The notes: a model not told the origin generated them from the letters alone. Numbered from the stretch's first letter, positions 32,306 through 39,901 are shown. The stretch: DNA of 55,857 nucleotides from a virus (IMGVR_UViG_3300049491_001100:1-55857); one strand, 5' to 3'. Numbers and translations are program-made.

Positions 32306-32315
32306 ATCCGCTATA
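32306..32315 (+). promoter_or_regulatory. Promoter motif variant (ATCCGCTATA)
   Basis: One mismatch. It lies just after the cREC stop and 19 nt before ATG 32335, with CAAGGAG in the spacer. Confidence 0.68.
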
Positions 32316-32334
32316 GAGCCCCCAAGGAGACGAC

Positions 32335-32622
32335 ATGAACACGGCAAACTTCCCCCGCAACAAGGCCCGCAAGCAGGCCGAAGCCGTGGCCCGCAAGGCC
32401 GTCACGGACGCCCTGACGCTACCGCAGCGCCTGGCTCGGCTCGACACCCTCTTCGGGCCGGGTCTCGGTGCCAAGCGCGAGCGCGCTCGCATCCAGACCA
32501 AGATCGAGAAGGCGGCAACCAAGCCCGTCGTCGAGACCGCGCTCATCGCGGCTCCGGCAGAGCCGGGCACTCGCCCCGAGCGCCCCCGCCGCAAGGAGCG
32601 GGGTCAGAAGCGAGGCGCGTGA
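32335..32622 (+). CDS. Basic small protein, 95 aa
   Basis: ATG 32335 with AAGGAG upstream. Arg/Lys/Ala-rich throughout (NKARKQAEAVARKAVTDALT) and a basic Pro tail (RPERPRRKERGQKRG). Likely nucleic-acid binding, by composition only. ATGA overlap with the next gene. Confidence 0.6.
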   Translation: MNTANFPRNKARKQAEAVARKAVTDALTLPQRLARLDTLFGPGLGAKRERARIQTKIEKAATKPVVETALIAAPAEPGTRPERPRRKERGQKRGA

Positions 32623-32978
32623 TGGCGTCGCAGTTCAACCTCAAGCTCAGCCGAGACACCGAGCGCCGCCTGGCTCAAATGGCCCACGAGGCCAAAGTGT
32701 CCGCCGACGAGATCGTCGAGGGCATTCTGGAGCTGTGGCTGAAGGGGAATCGCCCAGAAACCCAGAGCGACCTCCAGGGCTTCGTCGATGTCGTCGTCGA
32801 TGCCGTGCGCAAGTTCGGGATCTCTTCGACGAAGCAGAAGTCGGGGCGTCGGTCGAGTCTGAATCCGCAGCAGCGAGCCGAGGCGTTGAAGATGCGGGCC
32901 CGGGGCGTGAGCCTGACCACCATCGCCAAGCGCTTTGGCGTCAGCAAATCCGCAGCCTTCCGCTCGACTACGCCATAG
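32622..32978 (+). CDS. DNA-binding protein with ribbon-helix-helix and HTH features
   Basis: 118 aa. The N-terminus (FNLKLSRDTERRLAQMAHEA) resembles a ribbon-helix-helix or Arc-like dimer unit. The C-terminus (LNPQQRAEALKMRARGVSLT, then TIAKRFGVSKSAAFR) is a resolvase/invertase-type helix-turn-helix. A transcription regulator is likely. A host-like promoter region follows directly. Confidence 0.7.
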   Translation: MASQFNLKLSRDTERRLAQMAHEAKVSADEIVEGILELWLKGNRPETQSDLQGFVDVVVDAVRKFGISSTKQKSGRRSSLNPQQRAEALKMRARGVSLTTIAKRFGVSKSAAFRSTTP

Positions 32979-32980
32979 CT

Positions 32981-33031
32981 CAAAAATAAATAAAAAGACT
33001 GTTGACGCGGGACCGGGTTTCATGAGAGGAT
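32981..33031 (+). promoter_or_regulatory. Host-like promoter with AT-rich upstream element
   Basis: An A/T-only-rich stretch (32982-32997) precedes TTGACG (33002-33007). At 17-18 bp lies AGAGGAT, weak as a -10 and equally readable as a Shine-Dalgarno site for ATG 33038. The AT tract looks like an UP element. No ATTCGCTATA copy is present here. Confidence 0.5.
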
Positions 33032-33037
33032 CTTCTC

Positions 33038-34513
33038 ATGTCGAACAAGACCTGGTCGGATCAGCAAGTCGCGATCTTCAACTGGTTCGCCCTCGCCGTG
33101 GGCTGCCTCATCGTTCGCGCCCGCGCCGGCACCGGCAAGACCACCACCATCATCGAGGCCATTCGTCACGCCCCCGAGACCAAGATCCTCCTCTGCGCCT
33201 TCAACAAGCGCATCGCCGTCGAGCTGACGGAGAAGCTGAACGACCCCCGCGCCGAGGCCAAGACCCTCCACGCCCTCGGCTTCGCCTTCATCCGCCGCGA
33301 GTGGAAGAACGTCAAGCTCGACAACAACGTCGAGTTCGACCGCGCCACCCGCGCCTGCCCCGGGGCCTCGGACGAGGTCATTGGCGCCGTCAAGAAGCTC
33401 GCGGGCCTGGCCAAGAACTGCGCCCCCTTCGCCACCGTCGACCAGCTCGTCGACCTCTGTGACGACTGGTCTATCGAGGTCGAGGAGCAGGGCTGGAACA
33501 CGGTCGCCCTGGCCCAGGCCGCCAAGCGCGTCCTCGACTTCTCCAAGGTCCCGGAGCGCGACGGCCGCATTAGCTTCGACGACATGCTCTACATCCCCGT
33601 CGCCTGCAACCTCATCCGCCCCTGGTACCAGATGGTGGTGGTCGACGAGGCCCAGGACATGAACGCCTGCCAGCTCATCATCGCCCAGAAGGCGTGCAAG
33701 CGCGGTGGTCGCATCGTTGTCGTCGGCGACGACCGCCAGGCCATCTACGGCTTCCGGGGCGCTGACTCGGGCTCGCTCGACCGCCTCAAGACGGAGCTGA
33801 AGGCGACGGAGCTGGGTCTCAACACCACCTACCGCTGCGGCCAGAACATCGTCGCCCTGGCCAAGGTTCTCGTCCCCGACTACCAGGCGGCTCCGACGGC
33901 CCCGATGGGCGTCGTCGATCACCTCGGCTACGACCAGATCTTCCAGGCCGCCAAGCCCGGCGACTTCATCCTCAGCCGCAAGAACGCACCGCTGATGGTC
34001 ACCTGCCTCCGCTTCCTCCGCGCCGGCATCCCCTGCCGCGTCGAGGGTCGTGACGTCGGCGCCGGGCTCGCCGCCGTCATCAAGAAGTTCCGCGCCCGCT
34101 CGGTCCCGGACTTCGTCAAGCGCCTCGACTCCTGGAAGGAGAAGGAGTTCAAGAAGGCTGCCCGCCGCAAGGACCCGGAGGCCGCGCGCCAGGTCGCCGC
34201 CGATCAGTACGAGACCCTGCTCGCCCTCAGTGAGGGTGCTGCCAACGTCCAGGAGATCACCAACCGCTGCTTCGCCCTCTTCGAGGACAGCATCGACGCC
34301 CAGACCGGCAAGCGCAACCTGAAGCCGGCCGTGGTCTGCTCCAGCGTCCACAAGGCGAAGGGGCTGGAGGCCGAGCACGTCTTCATCCTGGAGGACACCC
34401 TCCTCCGCAAGCGCCCGGACATGGAGGAGCGCAACATCGAGTACGTCGCCATCACCCGCGCCAAGGCCCACCTGACCTGGGTCAAGGGCCTGGCCAACGA
34501 CAAGGGCGAATAG
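33038..34513 (+). CDS. UvrD/Rep-like superfamily 1A helicase
   Basis: 491 aa. Helicase motifs in order: Q-like SDQQVAIFNWF, Walker A AGTGKTT at 30-36, AFNKRIAVEL (Ia), TLHALG, VVVDEAQDMN (II), VGDDRQAIYGFRG (III), NTTYRCGQNI (IV), SSVHKAKGLEAEHVFIL (V) and YVAITRAKAHL (VI). It is shorter than UvrD and lacks most 1B/2B subdomain insertions. It would unwind DNA during repair or recombination. Third-position C bias is stronger than in neighbours, which together with the host-like promoter hints at later acquisition. Confidence 0.93.
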   Translation: MSNKTWSDQQVAIFNWFALAVGCLIVRARAGTGKTTTIIEAIRHAPETKILLCAFNKRIAVELTEKLNDPRAEAKTLHALGFAFIRREWKNVKLDNNVEFDRATRACPGASDEVIGAVKKLAGLAKNCAPFATVDQLVDLCDDWSIEVEEQGWNTVALAQAAKRVLDFSKVPERDGRISFDDMLYIPVACNLIRPWYQMVVVDEAQDMNACQLIIAQKACKRGGRIVVVGDDRQAIYGFRGADSGSLDRLKTELKATELGLNTTYRCGQNIVALAKVLVPDYQAAPTAPMGVVDHLGYDQIFQAAKPGDFILSRKNAPLMVTCLRFLRAGIPCRVEGRDVGAGLAAVIKKFRARSVPDFVKRLDSWKEKEFKKAARRKDPEAARQVAADQYETLLALSEGAANVQEITNRCFALFEDSIDAQTGKRNLKPAVVCSSVHKAKGLEAEHVFILEDTLLRKRPDMEERNIEYVAITRAKAHLTWVKGLANDKGE

Positions 34514-34516
34514 CCC

Positions 34517-34545
34517 TTGACGGGCGGGGGCGGATCGAATACAAC
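34517..34545 (+). promoter_or_regulatory. Host sigma70-like promoter
   Basis: TTGACG (34517-34522), 17-bp spacer, TACAAC (34540-34545), then GGAGG and ATG 34565. The -35 box lies in the loop of a GCCC/GGGC inverted repeat (34513-34525). Confidence 0.55.
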
Positions 34546-34564
34546 TCAGAGCTGGAGGTGACGC

Positions 34565-34954
34565 ATGGGTAGCCGATACGTCGAAGTAGGTCGCAAGGCC
34601 ATGGTCGAAGCTCTTGTGGGTGCCGGTTTCACTCTCGGCGTTCAGGGTCGTGAACTGACGGCCACCCGCAAGCACCACCTGGACCCGACGATGTCGATCA
34701 AGATCTACACCAGCCTGCCGGCGGATGTCGGCGATGTCCGTGCCTGCGGCGAGGACGCGATCCGGGCCCTCCTTCTCTTCGAGAACACGCGCACGGAGGC
34801 CTCTGGCTGCCTCTACAAGGCGCCTCGGGTCTACCGGACGGGTTCCGAGCAGGCCGTGGTCGAGCGCACCCTAGAGCGCGCCCGAGAGTGCTACGCGGAG
34901 GCCAACAAGCGGCACCGCGCTCGACTCGCTGCGCCCGGCTCCCGGGGCTACTAG
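34565..34954 (+). CDS. Unknown protein, 129 aa
   Basis: ATG 34565 with GGAGG 7 nt upstream. Mixed alpha/beta, with a middle strand-rich part (MSIKIYTSLPADVGDVRACG) and a basic helical C-terminus. No family recognised. Directly followed by a GTG-start gene. Confidence 0.6.
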   Translation: MGSRYVEVGRKAMVEALVGAGFTLGVQGRELTATRKHHLDPTMSIKIYTSLPADVGDVRACGEDAIRALLLFENTRTEASGCLYKAPRVYRTGSEQAVVERTLERARECYAEANKRHRARLAAPGSRGY

Positions 34955-35158
34955 GTGGACCGGCTCACCCGCTTCGTCCTGTGGCTGCTCGGCTGGCGCG
35001 CCTGCCTGGGGCGCGACGCGCGCGGCGAGCGCTACGAGGCCTGGGTGCGCCGGGGCTCGTACTTCCACGTGTACCACGAGCGCGTCGCGTGGGAAAACGT
35101 CATCCGCCCAAATACCCCGTTGACACCCCAACGGGGTGCGCGTAGGATGAACCCATGA
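34955..35158 (+). CDS. Unknown basic small protein, 67 aa
   Basis: GTG immediately after the previous TAG. Arg/Trp-rich with a hydrophobic start (LTRFVLWLLGWRACLG), possibly membrane-associated. Its last third carries the promoter and inverted repeat for the next gene, so codons there are constrained. ATGA overlap with the ParB-like gene. Confidence 0.5.
   Translation: MDRLTRFVLWLLGWRACLGRDARGERYEAWVRRGSYFHVYHERVAWENVIRPNTPLTPQRGARRMNP
35115..35148 (+). promoter_or_regulatory. Promoter with overlapping inverted-repeat operator candidate
   Basis: TTGACA (35120-35125), 17-bp spacer, TAGGAT (35143-35148), then 6 nt to ATG 35155. CCCCGTTG (35115-35122) and CAACGGGG (35129-35136) form a perfect 8-bp inverted repeat across the -35 box. 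With start-site rules for sigma70, the transcript would begin at or near the ATG, giving a leaderless mRNA. Confidence 0.6.
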
Positions 35159-35808
35159 GCACCTACACGCACTACACCGCCGAAGACGACCGCGAGTGGG
35201 ACCTGGAAATCACCGGGTTCGAGCCGTACCATGCCGGCAGCTACTGGGATCCGCCCGAGGGCGGCTTCGTCTACATCGAGGGGGACGTCGTCGAAAGCCT
35301 CCCGCGCGGCCACCAGGGCCCGCCCGAGTGCCTCGACCTCGACGCCTGGCGCGCCCGCTACGGCATCACCGACAAGGCGTTCGCCGACATCGAGGACAAG
35401 GCCTACCAGGCCATCGTCGACGCCCAGGACGAGGGGCCGGACCCCGACGAGATTCGCTATTTGGAGGGCATGGCCAAGTTGCGCCTCCAGATACCCAACC
35501 AGCCCGACCGCCGCCACCTCTTGGAAGTCAAGGACGAGATGCGGCGCCGGGGCTCCCCGCGCATCCGCGCCGTGCGTACCAAGAAAGGCTGGGTCGCCCT
35601 CGAAGGCTCCCACCGGGTCACCGCCGCTCAGAAGCTCGGCATCCCCATCATCCTCATCGAGAAGAAGCCCGACGACCGGATGACACACGACATCTGGACC
35701 GGCTACGGCCGGCCAGAGCTTCCAATCCGCGCCACCGTGGCGCGGATCCTGGAAGAGTTCGAGTATTGGGGTCGGCCGGTCCGACGCACCGTCCTCGTCA
35801 TCCGCTGA
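35155..35808 (+). CDS. ParB/Srx-fold-like protein with internal start
   Basis: 217 aa. The C-terminal half (residues about 106-190) has a ParB/sulfiredoxin-like core: RIRAVRTKKGWVALEGSHRV then TAAQKLGIPIILIEKK. The N-terminal half is acidic and aromatic-rich, of unknown fold. A promoter motif with TGGAGGGC spacer and ATG (35470) lies exactly between the halves, so a second, ParB-domain-only product (112 aa) is likely. Roles of such domains include DNA binding, CTP-dependent switching and nuclease or kinase activity; none can be assigned here. Confidence 0.7.
   Translation: MSTYTHYTAEDDREWDLEITGFEPYHAGSYWDPPEGGFVYIEGDVVESLPRGHQGPPECLDLDAWRARYGITDKAFADIEDKAYQAIVDAQDEGPDPDEIRYLEGMAKLRLQIPNQPDRRHLLEVKDEMRRRGSPRIRAVRTKKGWVALEGSHRVTAAQKLGIPIILIEKKPDDRMTHDIWTGYGRPELPIRATVARILEEFEYWGRPVRRTVLVIR
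35452..35461 (+). promoter_or_regulatory. Internal promoter motif (ATTCGCTATT) with start module
   Basis: Inside the ParB-like gene. The spacer TGGAGGGC then ATG 35470 in frame match the 31078 element at every position but one. Strong candidate for an internal promoter and start. Confidence 0.65.
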
Positions 35809-35817
35809 TTCGCTATC
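35808..35817 (+). promoter_or_regulatory. Promoter motif variant (ATTCGCTATC)
   Basis: Overlaps the TGA of the ParB-like gene; the spacer TGGTAGGT leads, 8 nt on, to GTG 35826. Confidence 0.74.
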
Positions 35818-35825
35818 TGGTAGGT

Positions 35826-36269
35826 GTGAAGGCTTGTACAAAATGCAGCGGCAAGAAGCCGCTGAAGGAGTTCAACAAAAGCTCCAAGGCCAAGGACGGG
35901 CGCAAGGCGCGTTGTCGATCGTGTCAACACGATGACTACATGGACGAGCGCCCAGCGGCATTCGCTCGCGCCGAGAAGTGGCGCCTGGCCAATCTCGACA
36001 AGGTGCGCATTCAACAAGACCGGTACAACCTCCGGGTGAAGTACGGAATCACCCCGGAGGAGTACGACCGGTTCATGGTGCAACAGAACGGCCGATGCGC
36101 TATCTGCGAGAAGCCTCCGACGAAACTTCGTCTGGATGTCGACCACGATCACGTGACCAAGAAAGTGCGCGGCCTGCTGCACAACCACTGCAATCGCGCC
36201 CTCGGCTATTTCGGAGACGATCCCGATGTCTTGGACAGCGCTGCCGCCTATCTACGGAGGAACAAGTGA
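35826..36269 (+). CDS. Endonuclease VII-like recombination nuclease
   Basis: 147 aa, GTG 35826. Two zinc knuckles at the N-terminus (CTKC and CRSC), a linker, then GITPEEYDRFMVQQNGRCAI with CEKP, and the His-Me core LDVDHDHVTKKVRGLLHNHC followed by CNRALG-type residues. This is the endonuclease VII (T4 gp49) layout, which cuts Holliday junctions and mismatched branches before packaging. The HNH-like DHDH residues are intact. GTGA overlap with the CCA gene. Confidence 0.88.
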   Translation: MKACTKCSGKKPLKEFNKSSKAKDGRKARCRSCQHDDYMDERPAAFARAEKWRLANLDKVRIQQDRYNLRVKYGITPEEYDRFMVQQNGRCAICEKPPTKLRLDVDHDHVTKKVRGLLHNHCNRALGYFGDDPDVLDSAAAYLRRNK

Positions 36270-37579
36270 GCTACTACCGCGTCGGTGGCTGGGTGCGAGA
36301 CACGCTCTTGGGCTACGAACCTCACGATAATGATTTTGTCGTGGTCGGCAAGACCGTCGCCGAGTTCATGGCCGATTGGTCGGGCGACCACGACATCCAG
36401 GCCATCGGCAAGAGCTTCCCCGTTTTTCTGGTCAAGCACAAGAACGGTTGGCAAGGCGAGTTCGCCTTCGCGCGTCGCGAGCGCAAGACGGGCCCAGGCC
36501 ACAACGCCTTCGAGGTCGTGGCTGATCCCTCGGTGACGCTGGAGGAGGATCTGCTCCGACGCGACCTCACCATCAACGCCATCGCCCTGCCCCACGTTCA
36601 CCGCAACAACGTACCGCTGGAGACCCAGGTCATCGACCCCTTCGGCGGCGTCGCCGACATCAAGGCGGGTGTGCTCAGGCACGTCAGCGCTGCCTTCGCC
36701 GAGGACCCGCTGCGCGTGTATCGCCTCGCCCGATTCGCGGCGACGCTGGGCTTCAGCATCCACCCCGAGACGGCTCAGCTAGCCGGCTACCTCAGCTCCG
36801 AGCTGTACAGCCTCAGCGGGGAGCGCGTAGCCGAAGAGACTCGGAAGGCGATGTTGAGCAAGAACCCGCGCCGCTACTTCGAGGTGCTGCTGGACGTGTT
36901 CGCGCTGGAGCCATGGTTCCCGGAGCTGATCAAGCTCGTGGGCGTGCCAGCCGGCCCCTACGACTACCACGCCGAGCGCGATGCCTTCGAGCACACGATG
37001 ATGGTGCTGGATCGAGCGTGCTGGGTGCCGGAAGAGAACAGTCCCGACATCGACACCGAACTCGTGCGATGGGCCGCCCTCTCCCACGACCTGGGCAAGG
37101 GCATCACGCCCAAGGAAGAGCTGCCGCGACACCGCATGCACGAAGAGCGGGGCGTCTTCTTGGTGGAGAAGTTCTACGACCGCCTCAAGATGCCGACCCA
37201 CTTCAAGGACGCGGCTGTCCTCGCTTGCGCGGAGCACCTGAAGGTTCACAACTTCCTGGAGATGAAGAAGGGGAAGATGGTGGACATGATCCGCCGCGCC
37301 GACCGCACCAAGCTCAAGGCAGAGGGCCTGGCCGTCGTCAGCCTGTGCGACAGCCTGGGCCGCACCACCAAGGGCATCAAGGACACGTCTGGCCCAAGGG
37401 CTCTCCTGGCCTGTGCCGATGCCGCCCGCGAGGAGACCGGCCACCCCATCCCAGATTCGCTATCTGGAGCTGACATCGGCCTCTACATCCGCAACAGGAA
37501 GGGGACGGCAGTGCGCCGACTCCTCAAGGAGAAGGGGTTCATCGGCCAGGACAACGCCGTCAAGGTCAAGGAGAACTGA
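36266..37579 (+). CDS. cca: CCA-adding tRNA nucleotidyltransferase with HD domain
   Basis: 437 aa, GTG 36266 with GGAGG 5 nt upstream. Head domain: VGGWVRDTLLG then PHDNDFVVVG (the metal-binding D-x-D), RRDLTINAIA (motif B), and the DPLRVYRLARFAATLGF neck helix. The C-terminal half carries an HD phosphohydrolase motif (LSHDLGKG with upstream EHTMMVL), as in E. coli-type enzymes that also have phosphatase or cyclic phosphodiesterase activity. It repairs the 3' CCA of tRNA. No tRNA gene was found in the window, so host tRNAs are probable substrates. Confidence 0.92.
   Translation: MSYYRVGGWVRDTLLGYEPHDNDFVVVGKTVAEFMADWSGDHDIQAIGKSFPVFLVKHKNGWQGEFAFARRERKTGPGHNAFEVVADPSVTLEEDLLRRDLTINAIALPHVHRNNVPLETQVIDPFGGVADIKAGVLRHVSAAFAEDPLRVYRLARFAATLGFSIHPETAQLAGYLSSELYSLSGERVAEETRKAMLSKNPRRYFEVLLDVFALEPWFPELIKLVGVPAGPYDYHAERDAFEHTMMVLDRACWVPEENSPDIDTELVRWAALSHDLGKGITPKEELPRHRMHEERGVFLVEKFYDRLKMPTHFKDAAVLACAEHLKVHNFLEMKKGKMVDMIRRADRTKLKAEGLAVVSLCDSLGRTTKGIKDTSGPRALLACADAAREETGHPIPDSLSGADIGLYIRNRKGTAVRRLLKEKGFIGQDNAVKVKEN
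37455..37464 (+). promoter_or_regulatory. Promoter motif variant inside the CCA gene
   Basis: ATTCGCTATC followed by TGGAGC, close to the 35808 copy, but in codons for DSLSG. It is 115 nt upstream of the 37579 gene and the Dda-like helicase. May be real or chance. Confidence 0.42.
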
Positions 37580-37839
37580 TGGGGCTCTTCGACAGCATCT
37601 ACTTGAAGTGCCCAGGCTGCGGCGTCGAGCTGGAAGTTCAGACCAAGGCCGGTGAGTGCATGATGGCGCGCTACTACGAGAGCAGCGTTCCAATCCACCT
37701 CGCCCTCCACATCAAGGACGAAGAGGTCGAGTGTGGGGGTTGGTACGTTCGCTACGGCGAGAAGGGCTGCGGCAAGAAGTGGCGGGTCGAGGTTCCTGAA
37801 GTCGTCTCCTACGTCCCGGTCAAGCTGGTCAGCCTATGA
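37579..37839 (+). CDS. Small Cys-rich protein, 86 aa
   Basis: ATG 37579 overlaps the CCA stop. CPGCG near residue 11, then further Cys in GECM, ECGG and KGCGKKW, suggesting one or two zinc sites. Similar small zinc proteins sit beside many enzymes in this genome. ATGA overlap with the helicase gene. Confidence 0.65.
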   Translation: MGLFDSIYLKCPGCGVELEVQTKAGECMMARYYESSVPIHLALHIKDEEVECGGWYVRYGEKGCGKKWRVEVPEVVSYVPVKLVSL

Positions 37840-39092
37840 CGCTGGAGCTGACGCCGGGCCAAGAACAAGCCCGGCAGATGGTCAAGGCCCTACGCAAGAT
37901 CGAGGGTCCAGCCTTCGGCATCATCTGCGGCTTTGCCGGTACCGGCAAGACGACCATGCTCCGCGTCCTCGCCGAGGAACACGGGGCCCCGATCGTGCTC
38001 ACGCCTACGGGCAAGGCAGCGCTCCGCGTAGCCGAGGCCTCGGGCCTCGAAGCCCTCACCATCCACCGCTGGATGTATGCACCGGCCGAGAACCCGGAGA
38101 CGGGCGAAGTCCGCTTCGACAAGAAGCCGATCGACACCATCGCGATCCCGAGCAACCACCTGGTCGTGATCGACGAGGCCTCGATGGTCTCGGAGGAGAT
38201 GTGGAACGACATCTGGGGCCTCTGCCACAGCATCGGCCTCAAGGTTCTGCTCGTCGGCGACAAGTTCCAGCTCCCGCCCGTGTACAAGAAGGACGGCGAG
38301 TGGAAGAGCTTCAGCACCCTCGTCGACCTCAAGACCGAGCATCGCGTCGACCTGACCGAGGTCGTGCGCCAGGCCCTGGACAGCCCCATCATCCGGGCCT
38401 CGATGATGATCAGGACCAGCGAGCGCAAGGCGATGGAGGCCGTAATGAGCCACATCGACACCATACCCAGGCACAAGTTGGTTGAGACGTTCTCGGCCAT
38501 GAACGAGGACAGCAGGGCCCTGATCGCGCACATGAACGTGACCAGGCAACAGCTCAACATCGACATCCGCAACGCCCTCGGCTACGACGAGAACGCGCTG
38601 AAGGTGGGCGAGCCCTTGCTCGTGCTCGCGAACTCGTACAAGGCCGAGCGCTGGAACGGGGAGGTCGTCCGCTTCGATGGCTGGACCATCGCGCCAGGTC
38701 GAGCAGAAGCCGTCAGGGATCGCTACAAGAACACAGCCGCCATGATGACCTTCGGCCTCGCCAACGTCGAGGGCGCTGGCGTCATGCTGTCCCAGGAGGA
38801 GGTCTTCGCCCAGACCCAGGGCGTGGGCATGCCCGTCATTGCCCGCTTCGCCAAGGAGCACTCGGTGATGACCTGGGGCTACGAGCGCAAGCAGACCCCA
38901 GCCTACCTCAACGCCAACCTCGGCCACTGCCTGACCTGCCACAAGAGCCAGGGCTCAGAGTGGAAGGACGTGCTCGTGTACGCCGAGCGCTCGATCGGGG
39001 GCAAGCCAGGACTCTACGGCTACGAGGGCAGGCGCTGGCTCTACACCGCCATCACCAGAGCCCGTCAGAACCTCATCCTCTGCGTCGATTGA
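37836..39092 (+). CDS. Dda/RecD-like superfamily 1B helicase
   Basis: 418 aa. Walker A GFAGTGKTT at 32-40, Ia VLTPTGKAAL, VVIDEASMVS (II), LLVGDKFQLPPV (III), LTCHKSQGSEWKDVLVY (V) and WLYTAITRARQNL (VI). The length and motif spacing fit T4 Dda, a 5'-3' helicase that clears proteins and helps initiate replication. Its TGA overlaps the next promoter motif. Confidence 0.92.
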   Translation: MTLELTPGQEQARQMVKALRKIEGPAFGIICGFAGTGKTTMLRVLAEEHGAPIVLTPTGKAALRVAEASGLEALTIHRWMYAPAENPETGEVRFDKKPIDTIAIPSNHLVVIDEASMVSEEMWNDIWGLCHSIGLKVLLVGDKFQLPPVYKKDGEWKSFSTLVDLKTEHRVDLTEVVRQALDSPIIRASMMIRTSERKAMEAVMSHIDTIPRHKLVETFSAMNEDSRALIAHMNVTRQQLNIDIRNALGYDENALKVGEPLLVLANSYKAERWNGEVVRFDGWTIAPGRAEAVRDRYKNTAAMMTFGLANVEGAGVMLSQEEVFAQTQGVGMPVIARFAKEHSVMTWGYERKQTPAYLNANLGHCLTCHKSQGSEWKDVLVYAERSIGGKPGLYGYEGRRWLYTAITRARQNLILCVD

Positions 39093-39101
39093 TTCGCTAT
39101 A
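39092..39101 (+). promoter_or_regulatory. Phage promoter motif copy with T7-like extension
   Basis: Perfect ATTCGCTATA followed by GGGAGAT, giving CTATAGGGAGA, identical to the initiation part of the T7 class III promoter. It is 12 nt before ATG 39114. Confidence 0.82.
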
Positions 39102-39113
39102 GGGAGATGTACA

Positions 39114-39404
39114 ATGAGCCAAGTCTTCATCAAGCTGAAGGTCTACGAGATTGAGGACGAGGACGTTCTCAACACCTTCTTCGGCGAAAACCAGAAGCCA
39201 CACCCGATCGCGGACATCGCCAAGGACCACGCCACCAAGATCTACGACAACCAGGTTCTGGCGGTTCCTGACGGCAACGGCAACGACGTCATTGTCATCA
39301 ACGGCGACGAGTATGTCGTCATCGTCCGCGCCTTCGACGTTGACACCGACGTCGTGACTGTGCTCGTCCACAAACGCCTCTACGTCGAGATCGAGCTGTC
39401 GTGA
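39114..39404 (+). CDS. Unknown small protein, 96 aa
   Basis: ATG 39114. Acidic, beta-rich (VIVINGDEYVVIVRAFDVDT) with no Cys. No family recognised. GTGA overlap with the deformylase gene. Confidence 0.65.
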   Translation: MSQVFIKLKVYEIEDEDVLNTFFGENQKPHPIADIAKDHATKIYDNQVLAVPDGNGNDVIVINGDEYVVIVRAFDVDTDVVTVLVHKRLYVEIELS

Positions 39405-39901
39405 TCCGCTCCATCCTCAAATGGCCCCAGGACGGGAGGCGACTCCACGAGAAGAGCGTGCCCGTGCCCGGGGACGAGTTCGAGGACATCAAGGAGCTGG
39501 TCCAGGACATGTTCGAGACCATGTACGATGCCGGTGGCATCGGCCTGGCCGGGATCCAGATCGGGGTCGCGCTCAGGATCTTCGTCATGGACAACCACGA
39601 GCAGAGGGTGTTTGTCAACCCCGTCATCACCGCCTTCTTCGGCAAGAAGGAGCTGAAGAATGAGGGCTGCCTGTCTTTGCCCGGCATCGTGGAGATGGTC
39701 GAGCGTCACGAAGAAGTTGACGTCGAGTACCAAGACCACGTGACGGCGGCAAAGAAGAAGATCAGGCTCAAGGGCATCGAGGCCCAGTGCGCTCAGCACG
39801 AAATTGACCATCTTGACGGCATCACAATTCCTGATAAGATGAGTCCATTGGACAGAACCAGACTCGCCTCCAAGCTGAGCAAGAAAGGGATTGGAATCTG
39901 A
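39401..39901 (+). CDS. def: Peptide deformylase
   Basis: 166 aa metalloenzyme removing formyl groups from new proteins. Motif 1 GIGLAGIQ (47-54), motif 2 EGCLS (88-92) with the metal Cys, motif 3 QHEIDHLDG (132-140). All catalytic residues are intact. Phage deformylases are known from marine phages, where they may favour turnover or folding of host or phage proteins. GTG start overlapping the previous TGA. Confidence 0.95.
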   Translation: MIRSILKWPQDGRRLHEKSVPVPGDEFEDIKELVQDMFETMYDAGGIGLAGIQIGVALRIFVMDNHEQRVFVNPVITAFFGKKELKNEGCLSLPGIVEMVERHEEVDVEYQDHVTAAKKKIRLKGIEAQCAQHEIDHLDGITIPDKMSPLDRTRLASKLSKKGIGI

